Shown here: in pieces, positions 23,800 through 35,932 of the stretch
Layout: every line of letters starts with the position of its first letter
How positions within the stretch are numbered: position 1 is the stretch's first letter
Assembly: GCA_037176705.1 (NCBI GenBank)
Contig: CM073889.1
Coordinates: 100,643,890-100,707,889, forward strand
Reading direction: 5' to 3'
DNA: 64,000 nucleotides
DNA from: Molossus alvarezi
Taxonomy: Eukaryota; Chordata; Mammalia; Chiroptera; Molossidae
Position numbers and translations under genes: made by a program
Notes under the pieces: generated by a model
Told to the model about the DNA's origin: nothing
The model's input: only the letters and a program-made list of their open reading frames with translations
The model's database searches: none

Positions 23800-23990
23800 C
23801 TATGAGTAGAGAACCTCTGGCCACAGAGGTTACAGGAAGTCAGGGAAGGCTTCTCGGAGGAGGAGAGTTTTGCAGTCAGTCTTGAGTGAGCCGGTAAATG
23901 GCGCCAAGGTGGGAGAAGGCAGGCCCAGCAAGACAAGAGCTGGAGGTAGATAAGGACAAGACCCATTCATAGGCCTGTGAACAGATGGAT
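23800..23990 (+). repeat. Old interspersed repeat, family not named
   Basis: GTCAGGGAAGGCTTCTCGGA with GGAGGAGAGTTTTGCAGTC resembles a widespread mammalian repeat found in many introns. Related 'growth of tissue-like' segments begin at 33045, 33930 and 57885. I do not assign a family. Confidence 0.35.
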
Positions 23991-25189
23991 TTGGCTGGAT
24001 TGGAAGTCTGTGAAGGGGAGGGAGAGGATGCAGGGCCCCAGGAGGAAATGAGGGCCAGCAAGCGCCTGAGTGCCAGGCTAAGCCCTTTCTCCTCTTGTGC
24101 CCTGGTGGTCCAAATGCATGGGCACTGCAGAGCGTTGACTCGCACGCTCACGCGTGCAAAAGGATCATCTCAATTTAGAAAGAGAGACACCGCATTATAA
24201 AACTATGTATTCTGCTAAGGATAAGGCTGTGAAACCAAACAAACTTCCAGGTGCCAATTAAACACTCTTATCCCTGCCTTGGACTTGGCAGAGCATGCGC
24301 CAAACCCATTCTGCCTGTCCCCAAGCAGCCCCAGGCCCTTTTCTTGGCCCAGGCCTGTCTGCCCCTCTGTTGGGTGGCTGCTGCTCAAGTACAAATGCTA
24401 ATTATGTCTTCAGCACAACCGATTGCTCTCCGCTTCATTGTCCCGAGCCCAGCTGCCTCTCCAGTTGTCCTTGGTTACTGCTTTCCACCCAAACTCACCA
24501 CAGAACCAGCTGAGCTCCCTCACCGGGGGCACAGACGTCCAGCCCAGTTTTTGTGGTGTGGCCTCAGACTCCACCCTCCACCCCGGAAGACTGGCACCTC
24601 TGTCTGGTCACCGGGCTCTGCAGGCATTTAATATTCTTAAATACAGCATGCCAAGATGACCATGCTGAAGGGGACATGGTTTAAGCAAAAGCTTCAGAAT
24701 CCCATGCTCAGTGCACCCCACTCCAGGTCCTCCCCGCCCCTTGAGGGTTACTGTGCCCTCCCCCATTCACAAACCCTATGACTGCAAGTGGAAGAAGGGA
24801 CACCTGGTTAACTTGGCTCACCATGAAGAAGCTTCTAAGAAGCTGTTTCCCAGGTTCAAGGAAGGGTGGGCTGGCACAGCCCTGCAGATAACCACGTGCC
24901 CTGATGAGCGAGCAGGTGGGGGGACCCTTGGCTCTCTGTTCATGGAGACTCTTCCTCTGAAGCTGGTGGTTCACCCTCTGTGGCTCTGCCCTCCTCAAGT
25001 TCCCTCCCTGGCTGCAGAGAAATCTGCCATCTGTCCACAGTGACCTCCCCACCACCCTTCTTTCTGAGTAAGCTTCTGTGTGGCTTCATGCAAGGAAGCA
25101 CCTTGCTCCCCCAGGAGATGCTCCGTCTTCCCTGCGCTGCCCACCATACTCCGATGTACTTAACCTCGGAAGGCAGGGGGCGGGGGGGG

Positions 25190-25460
25190 CTGTCCAGGGA
25201 CTGGGGCAGCTGGGCAGCGGCTCGCTGCCCGGGAAAGCTTACCCAAAGGAGGAAAGGACTGTTTCGCAAGCGCGGCTGGGCGCTGGCCCGTGGGCCCTGG
25301 CACCGGCTCGGCCTGTGAGGAAATCAAGGAGCCGCTCTGTCTGCTTTCCAGCAGGCGCCACTTCTTTCCACGGCTCTGCTCGGTCAGGGCGCTGCTCCGG
25401 ACAGGCGGCGGGTGGGCGGGCGGCGGCCTCTGCCCCAGGCCCGGTGCCTGCGGAGCGCCT
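25190..25460. promoter_or_regulatory. CpG-island-like intronic patch
   Basis: By eye about 24 CG dinucleotides fall in roughly 270 bases of GC-rich, repeat-free DNA, including GCAAGCGCGGCTGGGCGCTG and GGCGGCGGGTGGGCGGGCGG. That is well above the rest of the intron. GGGCGG-type Sp1 boxes are present. It could be an alternative promoter, an enhancer or a GC-conversion hotspot; no transcript start is visible. Confidence 0.4.
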
Positions 25461-27499
25461 GCTCCTGCCTCAGCTCATGTTGTCACCAGAGTCCCCGGGC
25501 CGAGACTGCAGAATCATGCTGATAAGACCAGCTGGCTGTTGGTGGCCATCTCCCGTCTCGGGTGGGAAGACAGGGTGACCCTTTGGGAAGGATTCCAGAC
25601 TCTTTCCTTCTGGGTTGAGCGTCACTGTCCTTATCTCCTTTCCTGCCAGGCGGGGACTCCTCACCAGGCGAAACCCCACCCCGGACCCCAGACCTACAGC
25701 CCCCACACACAGCAGGGGGAGGGCTCGCTCCAGCTCCTGCCGTCGACCTGGTTATCTGTCCGTCGGGGCGGTGGACGTGTGCATTGAGATAATGTTATAC
25801 ATTTGATCCAGAAGGAGGCAGGTCGAGAAGAGCGTCCAAAAGCTGGAGCCGCCGTGGTGTCTGCTGTGAAAGCTCTTGGACCTGTCAATCAATTGAGAGT
25901 TCTTGGAGGAAAAACAACCAGGGGGTGGGCCAAAGGCCAGTCACTAGGTTCAAGGGCGATTGGGATAGAGATGGGGCCGGTCGGGGCGAGTAGGAGGGCT
26001 GGGGCGGGAATGAGAATAAGCGTGCACAGCACAGCCCCGCACCCGAGCGTCCTGCAGGCCTGAGTGCTATCACCATGCCATAGGCTGTGGAACACGGGAA
26101 TAATCGCTGGGATGTGGGAACACGGAAAACTGAAACCCCCGAGATGGCAACCGCAGGCCCGGTTCCGAGGCTCGCTGCTGCGAGAACTGAAAGCAGAACC
26201 CTAACCTTGCCCCTCCGAGCTCTGCCCCCGGCTTGGCAATGCAACTCGGAAGAGCAGTCTGCCCCAGACACGCAGGCTGGCTCTGGGCTGTGCTTCCTGG
26301 AGGCAGGGGCTGGCCTCCCTGACCCCCCAAGGTCTCGTTCAAGCTCAGCAGAGGCTGATTCTACAGGCGAGTTGCTATGGGAACTATAACTTTGAATTTC
26401 CTGGCTCTGGGGCTGTGAAAATCACAACCTGAACCTTCCGTTGATGTGGGTTTCTAGATTAATTTCCTGTTTGATTGTTTACTTTAGCGAGCGGAAAATG
26501 CCTTTGCAGGCGGCTAGTTCCCTCCACCAAGACGCTTATCACACCCTCCCCCCACAGCCAGAAAGGTCAAGTCCAGGACTCAGGTGGGCAGAGGTGTGGA
26601 GGCCAAGGGACTGGGGCCAGGGACCAGGGGTCGGGGGAGGCTCATCTAAGAGCAGACGGAAGCCTGGGGCCCCCTCCCCTGCCCTGCCCTCTTTGTGCCA
26701 GCCAAGGGTCCAAGCCCAGTGACCTGTGAGTTCAGAAGCTGCCTGTTGGGGGCCAGCTGCCCACCACCTGAGCCCCAGGTCTGGCCCCCAGCCAGCCCAA
26801 ACCCCTCCCCTGCCTTGGGAAGCTGTTTTGTGCTGAGTGAGACACAAAAGGCAGTCATTTCTTCAGAGGGGTTTCCAGAGGGAACTGTGCAGGGGGTGAT
26901 GGTCCCAGGTGCCACCGGGCACCCAGTGCCTCCAGGCTGGGCACTGCTGGCCGAGCTCCCGAGGGGAAGCTTAGGAGAAAACTGCTCCCCGCCGGGCCCT
27001 GCAGCTCCAGCCGAGAGCAGTGGACAGTGTGCCCCGGTACCAAATCCATCCCGTTCCTGGTGCCACTCCCTGGGAGCAGTGCACGCTGGCAGGCCCAGGC
27101 CAGGCCTGCAGCAGGTGTCACGATCTCCTACAGTGATGACCACCTTTCACTGCGACCAGGGCTGCTTTGTCACCTTGGGAGCCCTTCTCCCACCGCACCT
27201 GCTAAACCCAGCAGAGAAAGCAGGAACATTAGCCCGCTTTATAAATGGGGACCCTGCAGAGGGAAAGGAGAATAGGCTGGAGGTCTACGGACCGGCCTAA
27301 TGGTACCTGGGGAGGGGCTCCCAACCCCTCACTGCCCTTCCCTTGTCTAAGTGACTATGGCATATACCGATTTTGAGAGCAAAGGAGCACTACTACTAAT
27401 TACTTTGGAACGACAGGTGAAAACCAGAACCATCCCAGCCAAAGCAGGGTATGTGTTCACCCTGCCTTTTTCTGTCCTCTCCCCATTATCCTTATTTAT

Positions 27500-27720
27500 G
27501 TGGGTCTTACTCGGGGGACAGTGGTCATGTCATTAGACTGTGGAGGCAGATGAGAGCTGGTCTGACTCCTGGCTTTGCATTGCTTCCGTGCTCTTGGCGA
27601 AGTCATTTCCCGGCAGGCCTCACTCCCGCAGCTATGGCAGGAGGACGCTACAATGTTACCCAACTCGGATAACTTGGTATAAAGGCAAGGACCTTGAAAT
27701 GTGCACACAGCTCAGCACGC
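27500..27720 (+). repeat. MIR SINE
   Basis: TCATTAGACTGTGGAGGCAG, CTGACTCCTGGCTTTGCATT and GGCGAAGTCATTTCC follow MIR order, and GCACACAGCTCAGCACGCAT ends it. Divergence is high. Confidence 0.6.
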
Positions 27721-28639
27721 ATAGCTGGAGCAGCGCTCGAAACTGCAAGCCCAGTGCTGACTGAGGACCCGGAGGAGCCGGGCAGCCCTCAGGGGACACC
27801 CCCTTGAAAGGCAGAACCTCAGGGCTGCCTCGGGCATTTTATGTTGCCCTTTAGGAGAGATTCGTGTACATTGGGGCAGGGGACACAGGACAAGCCACAG
27901 GGGGGACCGGCAGGCTTCTAGAAGGGAAGGAAAGGCACTGAAGAAGAAGCAGGGAGGTGTTGACAGTGGTCACAGACACCGTCCCTGGGGTTTCAAACTC
28001 CGACCCAGGGTCCTGGGAACTCATGGCCGTGGGGACTTCACGAGCAGAACTTTTCTCCTGTCTGGGCCACTGGCCAGGGCTTGGCCCTGAAGAGGAGCCA
28101 CTGGAGCCCTGGCCCCGTCCTCTGGCTCCAGTATCTCCAGGATTCAGTGTCTCCTCTGAGCCCCAGATTACGTTTCCACCCCCTGGGGCCCGCTGTGGCT
28201 GAAGCATTCCCCATGTGACATTTACTGTGGCCACTTTGTACGGGCGGCTTGCAAGCTCGGCAGGAAGGAGGCTAATTATTGCCTCCGGGGCGCCTGGTCC
28301 GCAGTTAGGGTGCCTGCCCGCCTGCCCGCCTTCGTGAGGAGGGCTGGCAGCCAGGCCACAGGGCACAAGCTTGGACTGGAGTCCAGGTCAGAGCCATGAA
28401 TTTCCTTGACATCTGACCATGGCCACCGCACTGGGGCTTCTTATTAGGCTAGTGGAAAAGTGACATTTGGGGCAGATTTGCCTCCCCTGGGATGTCTGAG
28501 ATGCAGGCAGCCACAGAGATGACAGTAAGTAATGAACGTAACTCTAGTCCCAGTCCACTGCGGGTGGAGCAGCTTTTGCATTTCCCCCTGCACTGTGTTC
28601 ACAGCCCCTCCTGTGCACTGCAGACTGACCCTCCCCTCC

Positions 28640-30045
28640 TCTGATCAGCCCCTCTCCTGCTCCCCCCACTCCTCTCTGCCTCCAACCTTGAAACAAGCTC
28701 CCGTCTCTGCCACGTTAACAACCTTCCCCTTGACCCTTTGCTGGTCTCTTTGCCCTAGCATCTCACCCTTCTTTCTTCCATAGGCCAGTTCCAAAAAAAG
28801 AGGGAGAATCAGAGAAGAAAGAACAGAAACCCCGAAAGAAATGGTGTGCTCTCTCAGTCTCCCTTCCTGACCCCCGCCCCGCACGCTCCAGCCCAGGTTC
28901 CCCCGCCCCTCCCCCCGCACGGAAGTCATCATGGCAAAGGTCACTCATGCTTCTCCTAATCACCAAGCCCAGAGAGCCCTGGTCATTGTTCATCTTACTT
29001 GACCTCTCTGAGAATGTGACACCGTTGACCTTGTCCTTCTTAGGACTTTCTTGGCTTCTCTGACATCACTTCTTCCTGTTCCTCTTAGCGATCAGACCAA
29101 ACGTCACCTCTTCCACCTCTGGGGGCTCCTCCTCCTCTACCACCCTTTAGATGTTGCTCTTTCCAGGCTTGGAGCCCATATCCTCTTCTCTTCTCTTTTC
29201 ATGTGTTCTCTCTTCTCCCAAAGCATCTCACTCACAGCCATGGCCTCGACTAACACCTGCGCCCCGATGACCACAAAGAGCCAGCCTCCCACTAGACATC
29301 TTCCCCGATATCCCCAAGGACCACAGAATCAGCGTTCCTAACCCTGCATTGATTCACACTCCCCCAAACCAATGCCTCCTGCCTTCCAAGCATCCTTGGT
29401 GGCACCACCATTTATCCAGTTGACTAAGCCCTGAACCTGGGGCCTTTCCATCTTCAAGGTTGTCCTCTTCCTCACCCTCATGTCTGCCTCCTGAACACAT
29501 CTCGCACAGTGCCTGCCTCGGCTCGGGCCGTTGCTCACTGCAGCAGCCTCCAGTCCCACCACCACCCAGAAGCTCCGCCTGTTCTCCACGCTCTGCAAGA
29601 AAGGATCTTTGAGAATGCACATATTATCTTCCTACTCTCCAGTTTAAAATCTTTCAGTGGCTCTCTAGTCCCTTAGGATAAAATTCAAACTCAGTAGTGC
29701 GGCATCCAGAGCCTTTTAGGATGTGGCCCTTGCTTTCTTTACCGTCATGATCCCCCCCCACACACACACACCGTATATATATTTTAGCATCTTGAAATAC
29801 TGTTGCTCACCAATGCGCTCTGCTAGCTCACGTTTTTAGCTTTTGTGCCATAGGCCACATGCGGCTTCTTAGGCCTTGTGCCTGCGTGTTCTCTACCACC
29901 GTCCCTCCTGGGTTCCAACCCATACACCAGGCACAGTCTCTTCATTTCCCTACTAGACTATGAGTTGCAAGTCTTATATTCTTGTTATCCCCGTACTTAC
30001 ACGGTGTTTAGCACATGATAGGTGTTACGTACGTGTTGTTGTTGA
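28640..30045 (+). repeat. L2 LINE, about 1.4 kb
   Basis: L2 ORF2-derived text (TTCATCTTACTTGACCTCTC, ACACCGTTGACCTTGTCC) is followed by the 3' part (AAAATCTTTCAGTGGCTCTC, AGGATAAAATTCAAACTCAG). The terminal TTTAGCACATGATAGGTG leads into a TGGA-type tail. Stops and indels are frequent. It has no function as a gene. Confidence 0.8.
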
Positions 30046-30296
30046 AAGGATGGGTGGATGAAGTAGATGAATGGGCACACGGATGGATAGCTAGATGGAT
30101 GGAAGGATGGATGGGCGGATGGAGGTTGGACACATAATGTGTGGGTGGATAGAAGGATGGGCAGATAAATGAATGCCTTAGTGCTAAATGGTCGCACAGG
30201 TGGGTGAAAACATGTATTAATAACTCAGTCGGTGAGTGAGTGGATATATATATAGATGGGTAAGTGGATAAATGGGTGAATGGATAGATAGATGGT
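30046..30296. repeat. Degenerate (TGGA)n array
   Basis: About 250 bp of imperfect GGAT, TGGA, TAGA and TGAA tetranucleotides starts at the 3' tail of the L2 element, which probably seeded the expansion. Confidence 0.85.
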
Positions 30297-30539
30297 GGCC
30301 AATGCAGACACAAAATAGGTAAAAATCAGTTCAATTTTGTCAAGACCCAGGCTGATTATTGTCATCAGTCAACAAAATTAACAATTAGGAGCTCCAACCA
30401 GCAAAACAAGAATTAGTTAATGTGAGAGAAATTAAAATCATTCTCCAAGAAAGAGGATGCTGACCCAGGACTTCTGTGCACCTCCTAGATCCTCTCAGAT
30501 TTGCTGTCTCTCTGGCTTGTTCAAGACAATTAACTACTG

Positions 30540-30640
30540 AGCCTCAGTTTCTCTACATTAAGTAGAGATAATAATGCCTGTGGCCTCCCCTGTCTCTACA
30601 AGTGTCACGAAGGTCAACGGGATGGAGCATACAAAGTGTG
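30540..30640 (+). repeat. MIR fragment
   Basis: TGAGCCTCAGTTTCTCTACA followed by GTAGAGATAATAATGCCTG matches the MIR core. Confidence 0.7.
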
Positions 30641-30689
30641 TCAAGATCATCAGGGAAGATACATGTGTATAGAGATAGCCATTTAATAA

Positions 30690-30890
30690 CAATAATCGCA
30701 CCTTGTATTTGAGTCAGGCTTTGTACTTTTCAAAGCTCTTCCACGTACTTATCTCAATGTCCTCTCAAAACAATTCCAGGCAGGTGTTATCCCCATTCTC
30801 AAGTGAGAAAACTGAGGTGCAGAGTGATTTGGTGGCATCCCCAGGGTTCCTTTTAGTGAGCAGCAGGTCTCCTGACTCCAAGCCTGCTGC
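30690..30890 (-). repeat. MIR SINE
   Basis: AACAATTCCAGGCAGGTGTT, ATCCCCATTCTCAAGTGAGA and AAACTGAGGTGCAGAGTGAT follow the reverse-strand MIR order. It converges with the preceding MIR. Confidence 0.78.
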
Positions 30891-32229
30891 ACATTTTTGA
30901 TAACAGCCTTTTCGGATACATTATCTACTTCCCTGCCTCCCTGAAGAGACCCAGGTGTAATTGACCCTCATCTCGAAGACTCAAGGTCGGTAGCAGGAAT
31001 GTCGGTTCCTCCGTACTTAGCTATAGATGCCGACCCAGGTCCAGCAGAGGTGCAGGGTGGAGAGCTCAACTCGTGCCTGAGGGCACTGCTGAGATGTAGG
31101 TGATGGTGTGCAGCTCCCCTCCCCGGCCACCGTGCCAGGCTGCGTCCCGTGCCTCAGGGCCATCTCTGCCGAATCCTTCTCTCTCTCCCCTCTCTCTCCG
31201 CTGTCTGCATTTCTGCCCATCACCGTGGCTTCCTGGGACACTGCAGTCCTCCCCCTCCCATCCTCAGCTCTTCCTTCTCGCTTCTCTCCCTGCACCTTCT
31301 TCCACATACTCAGCTCGTCCTGCCACAGCCTGGCCCTTCCATAGATAATCGGAGTTCTGGATTGTTCTTCAGAAAACCAGCCAGTCACATGCACTCTGAA
31401 ATCCTCTCACTTTTGCTTCTTTGTTGCTGCTCCCAGCCCACCCTGAACTACCCCCAAAGGAGGGGCTTCCTCCGGCAGGGTCTCTGCTGAGTTCCACCGT
31501 GGCTGCACTAAGCTGCTTGGATTTGTTCTACAAGGTTGAAGCTGTGCTGTTGATGAGCTGAGGCCGGGGTGGGCTGGCCAGCTGCCTCAGGTTGGCACCT
31601 ACTCCTCACTGGTATCACGAGAAGCTATCCTCCCCAGTGCTTGCTTGCCTCCTGCACACTAAGGCAGCCCCATGGGTCCTTCCATCAGCACCCTCTTCCC
31701 CTCTCCATGGGGTGGCACCCCAAGCAATCAGCCTGCCTCCATCCTGTGCATGCCTTGGGCAGCATGCCCATGCCCTGTGGACCTTCCGTCAGGGATGCTG
31801 GGATGCTCCCACCAGGCTGCCTTTCTCCCTAGTTGCTCTCGGGCCTCCCACAGCCTGACTCCCAGCACCTTGGCCTCTCCCGGAGGGAGGATGTGATGGG
31901 TGTGCCCACAACAAGTCTCCGGCAGAGACAATAGGACAGGAATGCATTAGCTTCCGAACAAACACTGTGTGGGCTCGCACAATTGCCTTGGATTCTCGTC
32001 CAAGAAACACATTTCGCTGTTCGAGGGCGAGGGTGGCTGGCCTGCCCCGGCCCGCCCACACCCCTTTCTGTGCCAGAGACTTTGCTGCTCCTTCTCCCAC
32101 CGCAGGGCCTTCAACCCCGGGGTGGGCAGCCCTGCCTTCTCCATCCGTCATACCGCTGTTCCTCCGAGGAGTGATAGCAGAGGACAGGGACAGCCATGCC
32201 CACCCAGAGCGTGCCTGCTCCTGCCACCA

Positions 32230-32715
32230 CTTTGTCAAACCACTTGTTTATTGTGGTAAAATAGACATATCATAAAATTGATGGTTTTAGCCATTTCTAA
32301 GTCCATGTGACAGGAAGGACATTCGCATTGTTGTGCACCCGCCGCTGCTGCCACCACCCTTCTCCAGAACTTTCTCACCTTCCCAACCGAACCCCTGCAC
32401 CCACAAAACAGCAGCTCCCCATCACGTCCCCGCCAGCCCCTCAGCAACTGCCAGTCTACCTTCTGTCTCTGTGAACTTGACTGTTCCAGGCACGTCTGTC
32501 ATGGAACAGGATCAGCTCTTCTGTGACCGGCTTGTTTCACGTAGCATCATGTCCTCCGAGTCCATCCATGTTGTAGCATGTGTCTGACTTCCGTCAGGGC
32601 CGAGTGACTTTCCCTTGTATGTGGAGACCACATTTAGTTGATGCATCGTCCGCGGACGGACGCTGGCGTTGCTCCCACCTCTTGCCTGTCGTGAACGTGG
32701 CTGTGCAGTATCTGA
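32230..32715 (-). mobile_element. L1 3' end
   Basis: TTATTGTGGTAAAATAGACA, CTTCTCCAGAACTTTCTCAC and CCATCCATGTTGTAGCATGT are the antisense of an L1 3'UTR. Its right end has unusually many CG steps (GTCCGCGGACGGACGC) for so old a repeat. Confidence 0.75.
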
Positions 32716-33044
32716 GTGGCCGCTACTCGTGAACCTGCCGTCCAGTTCGTTCAATGAGGCGTTGTCTCCAGGAGGTCCCAGATAGAGCCTCCATGAACAG
32801 GAGAGCCCGTGGGCCCTCCACATGGCACCGGGGCCTTGTCTATATAAAAACTAGCTGTCCCTTAGGGAAAAGCAGATCCTGAAGAAACGGAACACGGTTG
32901 TAACTGCGCGGGGTCCGCTCCGGTGAGAAGGGCGTGTGGGGTGGGGGTTTCGAGCCTCGTGAGCACCAGGGCGGCCTACAGAGGAGCTGCCTCTGGGGTT
33001 AGCCCTTCCCCTTGCTGAGTGGTTTCTCCCGCCTCCCACAGCCT

Positions 33045-33240
33045 TTTGTTAACAAGCATTTCCAAGTACCTACTGTGCGCCGGGCACTGTTCCCATGCTG
33101 GACAGAGCACTGGACAAAGCCAAAGCGCTGCCCTCGTGGGACTTGCCTTCTAGCCCAGGGAGTTAGACACCAGACCAGCAAGTAGAGGACACGCCAGCTG
33201 GGCTGAGGGGTGATATTGGGCAGAGCCCTGGATAAAATGA
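33045..33240 (+). repeat. Old interspersed repeat (GCGCCGGGCACTGTTCC type)
   Basis: CTACTGTGCGCCGGGCACTG, GGACAGAGCACTGGACAAAG and TGGGACTTGCCTTCTAGCC are the landmarks of a widespread ancient mammalian repeat. Similar copies are at 33930-34180 and 57885-58020. The family name is not assigned. Confidence 0.5.
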
Positions 33241-33929
33241 GGGAAGCTGTTCTGAGGACATGTGGGGGCTGGGAATCGCCGGATAGCAAGAGCGCGGAGA
33301 CCTGGAGTCAGACACGTGCCCATGGGCAGAGCGCATATACCTCCGGCCACCAGCGCCTCCGCTTTGCTTGCCCACGCCGTCCCCTCCCCTGGACTGTTCC
33401 TTGCCCTTCGCCTGCTCACCATTTGAGCAGTTCAAGGCCCACCTCTGCTCATTCGTTTCAAAATGAGTTATTTTCTGTGTGCCTGCTGCAAGCCCAGGTC
33501 ACAGCCCAGTTCCGACCGATTCAAGGGAAGGAGGTCTGGTCCCTGAGAGCACCTCTCATCAGCGCACCCGGCACCGACCTGTCCGCTGGGCTTCTGCGGG
33601 CCAGGTGGCCGGCACGCTCACTGGGCATGGAGCAAGGAGGGTCCTGGATCTCCAGCCCTCCTGCTGGGAGGCCCCCGGGCCAGGCGGATGGACGCAGCAC
33701 GACAAGGGAAGAGGCAGGAGGGTGTGCGGAATTCAGATTTCAGACCCGCGGCGGAGACAGTCCCCCTGGGTTTTGCGGTCTCACTGCTGCGTGAACACGT
33801 CTCGTTTGGGTGAGAAACCTTGACTCCAGTTCTCGGTCAGCGGACAAGGATGCTCACCCTAGAAATGCCTTCCTCTTGCGTTCTCCTCACCCTCCGCCCT
33901 TCCTTTAAAGCAAAAAACAACACATAGGT

Positions 33930-34180
33930 CATATCAGCCGACATTCAGTGAGTCCCTGCTGTCGCCAGGAGCTGTGCTCGCTGTCGCAGGGCAACGCAGG
34001 TGCACGCGGCGCTGTCCCTGCCCGGAGGAAGCAGGCGGTGCGCACTGGAAGTGTCTCTTCTCTTCTGTAAAATGCGGAGTGGGTGGGAGGAGCAGGAGAG
34101 GGCACCCTGGGTGGGAGCGATCCGGAAGTCCCCAAGGAAAGCTGCCAAGCACTGGGGCCTTGAAGGATGAGGAAGAGCGA
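33930..34180 (+). repeat. Second copy of the GCACTG-type old repeat
   Basis: ACATTCAGTGAGTCCCTGCT, GTCGCAGGGCAACGCAGG and CTGTCCCTGCCCGGAGGAAG run in the same order as at 33045, but more diverged and CG-rich. Confidence 0.4.
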
Positions 34181-34457
34181 GGACCGACATGGAGGGTTCC
34201 TGCAGACAGAAGAGTCCCCCGGAGCCGATGGTCCGGATGTGGGGTCATCTGGTGGATGTGAGGATCACTGTGGTGTTGGGGGGGTGAGGGTAGAACTGAG
34301 ATGTGTTTAGGGGTTGGGAGAAGAAACATTAGGCCGCAAAAGGAACAGCATGAGAAGTGGTCGACGGGGTTTGGGGAGAACAGGATGGTAGGGCTTCACC
34401 GGCTGTGCCTGCAGTTTCTCCTGGGGGCTCAAGAAAAAATGAATTTAAAAAACAAAG

Positions 34458-34690
34458 CAGTGTCCTGGCTGGTGTGGCTCAGTCGATTGGGCATGGTCCC
34501 ATGGACTGAGAGGTTTCTGTTTGATTCCCGGTCAGGGCACACGCCCAGGTTGCGGGCTCGATCCCAGTAAGGAACGTGCAGGAGGCAGCCGATCTATGTT
34601 TCTCTCTCACATCAGTGCTTCTATCTCTCTCCCCCTTCCTCTCTCTCTAAAAAAAAAAAAAAAAAAAATCAATAAAACATATTTTAAAAA
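34458..34690 (+). mobile_element. Ves SINE
   Basis: The structure is complete, from a TCCTGGCTGGTGTGGCTCAG head through GGAGGCAGCCGATCTATG to an A-run with TCAATAAAA. Exact 12-bp TSDs TAAAAAACAAAG lie at 34446-34457 and 34691-34702. It interrupts the start of an L1. Confidence 0.92.
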
Positions 34691-34702
34691 TAAAAAACAA
34701 AG

Positions 34703-35337
34703 AAAATAAATGTTGGCAAGGATGTGGAAAAACCACAACCCTGAGACATTGCCAGAGGGAATGTAAATGGTGCAGCCACTGTAGAAAACAGTTTGGTCCT
34801 CGAAGAGCTAACCATGGCTGTCCCGTGACCCAGCAGTTCCACCCGAGGTGGGTGCCCGAGAGAACTGAAAACACGTGCCCACGGATGGTCACAGCAGCAC
34901 TGTCCATAGCAGCCCCAAAGCGGAAACAACGCACATGTCTAGGCTGATGATGGGTGGACAGAACATAGTGTACACACACAGCGGAATATTATTCAACTGT
35001 GAAAAGGAACGAGGAACTGACTCCTGCTACAACACAATCAGCTCCAAAAACGTTGCATTAAATAGACGCCATTCCCCAAAGACTCCATATTGTATGATCC
35101 CATTTATATGAAATGTCCAGCACAGGCAAATCCAGGGAGACAGAGAGATGAGCGGTTGCCAGGGGGTGGGGGGAAGGGAGCTAACTGTGATGGGTACCGG
35201 TTCCTCTGGAGGGAGACAAAGATAGTCTGGAATTAGTGGTGATGGCTGCAGAACCTTATGAATATACTAAAAGTCACTGGCTTGATACTTCAAAATGGTG
35301 AATCTGGTGTTAAATGAATTATATCTCAATTTAAAAA
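34703..35337 (+). mobile_element. L1 3' end
   Basis: TGTTGGCAAGGATGTGGAAA, GGTGCAGCCACTGTAGAAAA, CCAGCAGTTCCACCCGAGG and ACTCCATATTGTATGATCCC run in L1 3' order. It ends with TTAAATGAATTATATCTCAA and an A-rich run. It is degenerate and not coding. Confidence 0.8.
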
Positions 35338-35932
35338 GCAAGAGAGACACGGAGAGAATGAGACAAGGCAAGTAGAGGGAAGCCTGGAGGTGGGCGTGGC
35401 CAGACCCAGTGCTGGGCAGCCTGGCCATGGCCTGGTGGGGCTGTGGTTTTGCAGACGAGCACTTTGATTTCCCGAAATCCCCTTGGAGCCCGCGCCCAGG
35501 AGCACCCACGACCACGGCTGAGCCTCCCCTCACCAATCAGGAAGTCTTTGAGCTAATTTCATTTCTCTGAGGATTTTCACTGACCACTTGTGAGCAGCCA
35601 ATGCACCCAGCACACTTGCTGCTGTCTTCAAACTCACCTGCAGCCTTGGTTCGCCGTGGCCTCTGATCTCAGCCTTCTGAGCTGGCCCGGGCGCCCAGGC
35701 TGTGTGCCCGCAGCAGTCTTCCAGGGCTGATCCCATCAGAGAAGTCACGGCTTCCCGGTGCAGTGTGTCTGCTGTCCTCTGACCCGTGGAGATGCTTGCT
35801 CCAGGCCGCATCGGGGCTGGGGTGGGGGACCAGCTTCCGGGGGCTGGGAGCTGGCGCCCTGAGTGGTGATGGCTGGTGCTTGCTTCGGCAGCACACGCAC
35901 TCAGAGGAGGTGTCTGCCCCTCTCCTCCACAG

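Larger units (their letters stand above)
5189..35932 (+). other. CTIF: CTIF intron, about 30.7 kb
   Basis: The interval lies between the GTAAGA donor at 5189 and the AG acceptor at 35931-35932. It contains the repeats listed separately. Stretches in which I recognise no element, apart from simple repeats, are 5189-7235, 7465-8205, 8460-8745, 11100-12435, 12610-15540, 15835-16735, 17250-17930, 21320-22740, 23995-25185, 25465-27495, 27725-28635, 30910-32225 and 35340-35930. No open frame in them looks like a gene. Confidence 0.85.

Noticed and set aside
26695..27300. Forward frame of 201 codons in the CTIF intron
   Set aside because: A competing reverse frame covers the same span. There are no splice or domain signals, and composition explains the openness.
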